In this document: positions 59,613 through 64,000 of the stretch, in pieces
How positions within the stretch are numbered: position 1 is the stretch's first letter
Layout of the letters: every line of letters begins with the position of its first letter
Assembly: GCA_965248805.1 (NCBI GenBank)
Contig: CBDFKJ010000005.1
Span: 62,001 to 126,000 of the forward strand
Source of the DNA: CBDFKJ01 sp965248805
Lineage (GTDB): Bacteria > Pseudomonadota > Alphaproteobacteria > UBA6615
Length of the DNA stretch: 64,000 nucleotides
Direction of reading: 5' to 3'
Position numbers and translations under genes: made by a program
The notes under the pieces: generated by a model
Told to the model about the DNA's origin: nothing
Databases searched by the model: none
Seen by the model: the letters and a program-made list of their open reading frames with translations, nothing else

Positions 59613-60988
59613 TTCGTCGTGCCATCGGAGCAATCTTCGAGCACGACACCCTTCTCCTCCAGCTCCGCGCGGATGCGGTCAGCTTCAGCGAAATCCTTAC
59701 GCTCGCGCGCCGCCCCGCGCGCCGCGATCAGACCCTCGATCTCACCGTCGTCAGCCCCGCCCTTGAACCATACTTCCGCATCGCCTTGAGCCAGGCCCAA
59801 CAGCGCGCCACCGGCGAGCAGCTCCCCCTTGTGCTGCGCCATCAATTCGGCGTCGTTGTTCTTGTGCGCACGGGCAAGGCAGCGCGCCGCCTCACGCAAA
59901 CGCCTCAAGGCCAGCGGTGTATTGAGGTCATCGTCGAGCGCGGCCAGAAGCTCCGTAGGCGCCTGATCGGTCGACGGCGTCACGGACACCGCCTCGAGCA
60001 GGGGCCGATAAAGGCGATCGAGTTGACGCCGGGCGCCGGTCACCGCCTCCTTGGTGAAATCCAACGGCTGGCGGTAGTGGGTCGCCAACAGGGTCAGCCG
60101 CAGCGCCTCGCCGGCGAACGCGTCGAGCAGATCGTGCAGTGTGTAGAAGTTGCCCAATGACTTGGACATCTTCTCGCCTTCGGCCAGCAGGTAGCCGTTG
60201 TGCACCCAATGGCGCGCGAAGTGCGTGTCGGGATGGCCGCAGGCGCTTTGGGCAATTTCGTTTTCGTGGTGCGGGAACACCAAATCGACGCCGCCGCCGT
60301 GGATGTCGAAGTCGTGGCCCAGATACGCGGCGCTCATGGCCGAGCACTCGATGTGCCAACCGGGCCGGCCGCGACCCCACGGACTGTCCCAGCCTGGCAG
60401 TTCCGGCGGGCTCGGTTTCCACAAGACGAAATCGGCCGGGTCGCGCTTGTACGGCGCCACCTCGACGCGGGCGCCGGCGACCATGTCGTCGCGCGAGCGC
60501 CGCGACAGCCTGCCGTAGCCGGGCCAGGACGGCACGTTGAACAAGACATGGCCGTCGGCCGCGTAGGCGTTGCCGTTCGCGATCAGGTTTTCGATCAGCG
60601 CGATCATCTGCGGGACATGTTCGGTCGCCCGCGGTTCGACATCGGACGGCAGCACGCCGAGCTGCTCGATGTCCGCATGGAAACGCTGCGCGGTTTCCTC
60701 GGTCAGGGCGCGGATATCCACACCGCGCTCCTCAGCACGGGCGTTGATCTTGTCATCGACGTCGGTGATGTTGCGAACATACTTGACGTGGTCCGCTCCA
60801 TAGTGATGCCGAAGGAGCCGATAGAGTACGTCGAACACGACGATGGGCCGCGCGTTGCCGATGTGGATGTCGTCATAGACCGTCGGCCCGCACACATACA
60901 TTCGTACCATATCCCGGTCGAGCGGATCGAGGCGCTGTTTTTCGCGCGCCAGCGTGTTGTAGAGCTTCAGTTCCCGTGGAGACGCCAT
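59594..60988 (-). CDS. cysS: Cysteinyl-tRNA synthetase
   Basis: A 464-residue class I synthetase that charges tRNA-Cys. HIGH-like DIHIGNARPIVVFD, zinc ligands around MYVCGPTVYD, HIECSAMS and HHENEIAQS, and EGEKMSKSLGN are all present, with the DALR domain (LDRLYRPLLEA) at the C-terminus. Start ATG 60988; an upstream ATG at 61000 would add four residues. Overlaps cimA and follows nadE by 130 bp, same strand. Confidence 0.95.
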   Translation of the reverse strand: MASPRELKLYNTLAREKQRLDPLDRDMVRMYVCGPTVYDDIHIGNARPIVVFDVLYRLLRHHYGADHVKYVRNITDVDDKINARAEERGVDIRALTEETAQRFHADIEQLGVLPSDVEPRATEHVPQMIALIENLIANGNAYAADGHVLFNVPSWPGYGRLSRRSRDDMVAGARVEVAPYKRDPADFVLWKPSPPELPGWDSPWGRGRPGWHIECSAMSAAYLGHDFDIHGGGVDLVFPHHENEIAQSACGHPDTHFARHWVHNGYLLAEGEKMSKSLGNFYTLHDLLDAFAGEALRLTLLATHYRQPLDFTKEAVTGARRQLDRLYRPLLEAVSVTPSTDQAPTELLAALDDDLNTPLALRRLREAARCLARAHKNNDAELMAQHKGELLAGGALLGLAQGDAEVWFKGGADDGEIEGLIAARGAARERKDFAEADRIRAELEEKGVVLEDCSDGTTKWRRAA

Positions 60989-61118
60989 GGTCGATCTCAA
61001 TCGATGGTCGGCAGTAAAGGTCGCGCAAGCCTAGGTCGAGGCGCGTTTACATCGCATGAACCGCGGCGTTTCGCTCATCGCCTGCCAACCTAGAAATATT
61101 GTCGCCGGCGTTCAACGC

Positions 61119-62783
61119 TCAGGCGTCGCCGGCGAAGCCATTGGTCATCGGATAGCGCCGGTCGCGGCCGAACGCGCGGCGCGTCAGCTTGACGCCCGGC
61201 GGCGCCTGACGGCGTTTGTATTCCGCCCGCTCAACCAGCCGCCAGATGCGCGCTACGGTCCGGCGGTCATGACCGCGTTCGGCCAGATACTCGATGCCCA
61301 GATCGTCCTCCACCAGCCCGTGCAGAATGTCGTCCAGCACGTTGTAGGGCGGCAGGCTGTCCTCGTCGCGCTGGTCGGGTCGCAGCTCAGCCGAGGGCGG
61401 CTTGGTGAGGATGCGCTCGGGAATAACCGTGCCGTCGGGACCCATCGCCCGGCCGGGTAGATGCACGTTGCGCCAGCGCGATAGCGCGAACACGTCGGTC
61501 TTGTAGATGTCCTTGAGCACGGAATAGCCGCCGCACATGTCGCCGTAGATCGTCGCGTAGCCGACCGACATTTCCGACTTGTTGCCGGTGGTGAGCAGCA
61601 TCGCGCCGTTGGTGTTGGAGATCGCCATCAGCGTCACGGCGCGCAGGCGGGCCTGGATGTTTTCCTTGGCCAATCCTTGCGCCGGGGCTCCCATGGCGTC
61701 CTCCAGCATGGTGTCGATCGCCTGCATCACCGGGATGATGGGGATGGAGTCATAGCGCGTGCCCAGCGCGTCGGCGACCGCCGTCGCGTCCTCCAGGCTG
61801 TCGCGGCTAGTGAAGCGCGACGGCAGCATGACGCAATGCACGCGCTCCGGGCCCAACGCATCGACGGCGACGGCCGCGCTCAGCGCCGAATCGATGCCGC
61901 CCGACAGCCCCAGCACAATCGACGGAAACCCATTCTTGTTCACGTAGTCGGCCAAGCCCAGCATCATCGCCCGGTAGATGGCGTCATGGTTTTCCAGCGG
62001 CGGCGTCACCTCACCGGCGGCGCACGTCCAGCTCTCGTCCGTGCCGCGCTGCCAACGCGTGGTCGCGAGATCTTCGACGAAGGAGGGTGCCTGCGCCGCC
62101 AGTCCTCGGTCGCCGTTGAGCACGAACGAATTGCCGTCGAACACCAGCTCGTCCTGGCCGCCCACCTGATTGACATAGACCAGCGGCAGGCCGGATTCCG
62201 TCACACGCGCGACCGCCAGATTCAGACGCAAGTCCGGCTTGGCGCGCTCGAAGGGACTGCTGTTGATGACCACCAGGATTTCCGCGCCCGACTCCGCTAG
62301 CGTCTCGCAGACATCGGTGGTCCACATGTCCTCACACAGGCACACGCCCAAGCGCACGCCCCGGAAACTCACCGGACCCGGCGGATCACCGGCGTCGAAC
62401 ACGCGTTTCTCATCGAACACGCCGTAATTCGGCAGATCGACCTTGTGGCGCACCGACTGCACCTTGCCGCCGTCGAGCAGCAGCGCCGAGTTGGTACGCC
62501 TGCCGTCTTCGCGCCAAGGCGCGCCGACAATCATGGCCGGGCCGCCGTCGCCAGTCTCGGACGCTAGCGCCAACACGGCTTCGCGCGTTGCTTCGAGGAA
62601 CGCCTCTTTCAGCACTAGATCCTCCGGCGGATAGCCGGTTACGACCAGCTCCGTCGCCACCACCAAGTCCACGCCATCCGCCGCGGCGCGTGCGCGCGCG
62701 GCGCGCAAAAGGTCGAGATTACCGGTGATGTCGCCGACGGTCGGGTTGAGTTGCGCCAGCGCGATCGTCAGGTGATCGGTCAT
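61119..62783 (-). CDS. nadE: NAD+ synthase (glutamine-hydrolysing)
   Basis: A 554-residue two-domain enzyme completing NAD synthesis. The N-terminal nitrilase-like amidase has Glu in DLVVATELVVTGYPPEDL, Lys in VRHKVDLPNYGVF and Cys in GVRLGVCLCEDMW, which releases ammonia from glutamine. The C-terminal synthase has the PP-loop SGGIDSALSAAVAVDALG. Start ATG 62783 (MTDHLTIALAQ). First gene of the nadE, cysS, cimA run. Confidence 0.93.
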   Translation of the reverse strand: MTDHLTIALAQLNPTVGDITGNLDLLRAARARAAADGVDLVVATELVVTGYPPEDLVLKEAFLEATREAVLALASETGDGGPAMIVGAPWREDGRRTNSALLLDGGKVQSVRHKVDLPNYGVFDEKRVFDAGDPPGPVSFRGVRLGVCLCEDMWTTDVCETLAESGAEILVVINSSPFERAKPDLRLNLAVARVTESGLPLVYVNQVGGQDELVFDGNSFVLNGDRGLAAQAPSFVEDLATTRWQRGTDESWTCAAGEVTPPLENHDAIYRAMMLGLADYVNKNGFPSIVLGLSGGIDSALSAAVAVDALGPERVHCVMLPSRFTSRDSLEDATAVADALGTRYDSIPIIPVMQAIDTMLEDAMGAPAQGLAKENIQARLRAVTLMAISNTNGAMLLTTGNKSEMSVGYATIYGDMCGGYSVLKDIYKTDVFALSRWRNVHLPGRAMGPDGTVIPERILTKPPSAELRPDQRDEDSLPPYNVLDDILHGLVEDDLGIEYLAERGHDRRTVARIWRLVERAEYKRRQAPPGVKLTRRAFGRDRRYPMTNGFAGDA

Positions 62784-63065
62784 CGCCGTTGCCAATTTTC
62801 CGGGTTGAAAGCAGCGGCAACTTGGCGCGCGCGCCAGCCCCTGTCAACGACGGCAGGCGCGCGTTGACGCGAACCCCGGACGGCAACTACCGTCGCCGCG
62901 CATCACCCATCGGGCCATCATTGGCATATGCTGAACCCGGGCCATCACGACGCCTGCGCCGGGCCAAGCGATGCCGATCACCGCCACTTGGTATCGTGTC
63001 AGCAGCGCGATTGGGAATTTCGGGGAATGCATGAAACGGCAAGCCCAGAAACTGAAGTCCGACTA

Positions 63066-64000
63066 GTGGATTGATCGGAATGAAAGAGTCCGAATTGGGA
63101 TTCCGTATTTTGCTGTGTTATGCGAATCTGGCGCATACGCAGTGGAATCTCCTTCACCCTATCCGCCGGCGACCGTCAGCGATTGCGCGCGGTCGTCGCG
63201 GATCCCAAGAGCCCGCAGAAACACGTCTGGCGGGCACATATTGTCCTTCTCAGCGGCGAGGGTCTGGGCACCTCGGCGATCATGACCGAGACCGGCAAGT
63301 CCAAGACCTGCGTGTGGCGCTGGCAAGAGCGGTTCATGCACGAGGGTGTCGGCGGCCTGCTTCGCGACAAGTCCCGTCCGCCCGGCAAGGCGCCGGTCCC
63401 GCTCGATCGTGTCGCCGAGATCGTGCGCCTGACGCAGCAACCGCCGCCGTTTGAGGCGACCCACTGGACGTTGCGCGCGATCGCCAGGGCGGCCGGTATT
63501 GCCGCCTCGACGGTGCAGGCGATCTGGAAGGCTCACGGTCTCAGCCCGCACCGCTGGCGCAACTTCAAGCTGTCGACCGACCCTGCCTTCGCCGAGAAAC
63601 TCACCGATATCGTCGGCCTGTATGTCGACCCGCCGGCCCATGCGGTGGTGTTGTCGATCGATGAGAAGTCACAGATCCAGGCGCTCGACCGCCGGTCTGC
63701 CGATGAAGAAGGGACGCGCCGGCACCATGACTACAAACGGCACGGCACGACCACGCTGTTTGCGGCGCTCAACGTTCTGGACGGAACGGTGATCGGCCAG
63801 AACATGCAGCGCCACCGCCATCAGGAGTTCATCCGCTTCCTCAACCGCATCGAGCGCACGGTGCCGGCGGACAAGGCCATCCACGCGATCGTCGACAACT
63901 ACGCGGCGCACAACAAGGACAAGGTCCGCGCCTGGCTCGCCCGCCATCCGCGCTGGACTTTCCACTTCACACCGACCTCCTGCTCGTGGCTCAATGCCGT
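63066..64000 (+). mobile_element. IS630 copy 4, cut by window end
   Basis: Left TA at 63064-63065 within CTAG, then the standard inverted repeat. All 935 bases present match copy 1 with few changes (aacgaaag to aatgaaag, cgcatgcgc to cgcatacgc). Confidence 0.9.
63120..64000 (+). CDS. IS630-family transposase, 3' end beyond the window
   Basis: Intact from MRIWRIRSGISFTLSAGD to the end of the window at LNAV, including both Asp residues of the DDE triad (LSIDEKSQIQ and AIVDNYAAH). It has neither the copy 2 deletion nor the copy 3 duplication, so it is probably functional. Confidence 0.85.
   Translation, partial: MRIWRIRSGISFTLSAGDRQRLRAVVADPKSPQKHVWRAHIVLLSGEGLGTSAIMTETGKSKTCVWRWQERFMHEGVGGLLRDKSRPPGKAPVPLDRVAEIVRLTQQPPPFEATHWTLRAIARAAGIAASTVQAIWKAHGLSPHRWRNFKLSTDPAFAEKLTDIVGLYVDPPAHAVVLSIDEKSQIQALDRRSADEEGTRRHHDYKRHGTTTLFAALNVLDGTVIGQNMQRHRHQEFIRFLNRIERTVPADKAIHAIVDNYAAHNKDKVRAWLARHPRWTFHFTPTSCSWLNA

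Overview
The window is high-GC alphaproteobacterial DNA, probably Rhodospirillales-like. The evidence is an rRNA operon ordered 16S, tRNA-Ile(GAT), tRNA-Ala(TGC), 23S, 5S, tRNA-fMet, plus housekeeping genes that read as alphaproteobacterial (cimA, cysS, nadE, trmJ, moaB, slt, a phhB-type dehydratase, a myo-inositol-phosphate synthase). Taxonomy is inferred from gene content and style only.

Region 1 (1-18.8 kb) is the morphogenesis and lysis half of a lambda-like siphoprophage. It runs portal, S49 protease with a nested scaffold, decoration protein, capsid, head-tail joiner, neck and tail proteins, a G/GT frameshift pair, tape measure, distal tail proteins, an NlpC/P60 hydrolase, an I-J fusion, two membrane lysis proteins and a GH24 lysozyme. 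It is defective. The portal and a head-to-head primase-like gene both lose their 5' ends at about 960. The capsid gene loses its C-terminus beside an inserted outer-membrane protein gene. An acetyltransferase gene sits on the opposite strand beside a damaged neck gene. The tape-measure gene has a frame-changing internal lesion.

Region 2 (18.8-22.5 kb) is a lower-GC cargo operon: a TIGR04255-type protein, an HTH protein, and a third protein split by one extra C. A tandem operator-like repeat precedes it, and degenerate copies of the lysozyme 3' end follow it. This is the best candidate here for an undescribed accessory system.

Region 3 (22.3-32 kb) is an insertion-sequence graveyard: IS21 remnant, IS630 nested in IS3, an IS5/IS1182 chimeric ORF, and IS3 nested in IS1595. 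It also carries a HigB toxin with a HigA-ImmA/IrrE antitoxin and a tyrosine integrase.

Region 4 (32-41.7 kb) is bounded by inverted copies of a tRNA-fMet 3' end plus terminator plus flanking sequence. Between them lie normal chromosomal genes (methyltransferase, moaB, slt, phhB, metallopeptidase) and decayed accessory genes: an integrase remnant, a large-protein fragment, and an AAA ATPase pseudogene behind a decayed IS630.

Region 5 (41.7-64 kb) is mostly core chromosome: an IS5 copy, a methyltransferase, inositol-phosphate synthase, the rRNA operon, a FAD oxidoreductase, trmJ, and the nadE, cysS, cimA group. Two more IS630 copies occur. An IS1182 element interrupts a GAF-adenylate cyclase gene after its eighth codon. 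One IS630 family is present four times, always at a CTAG target.
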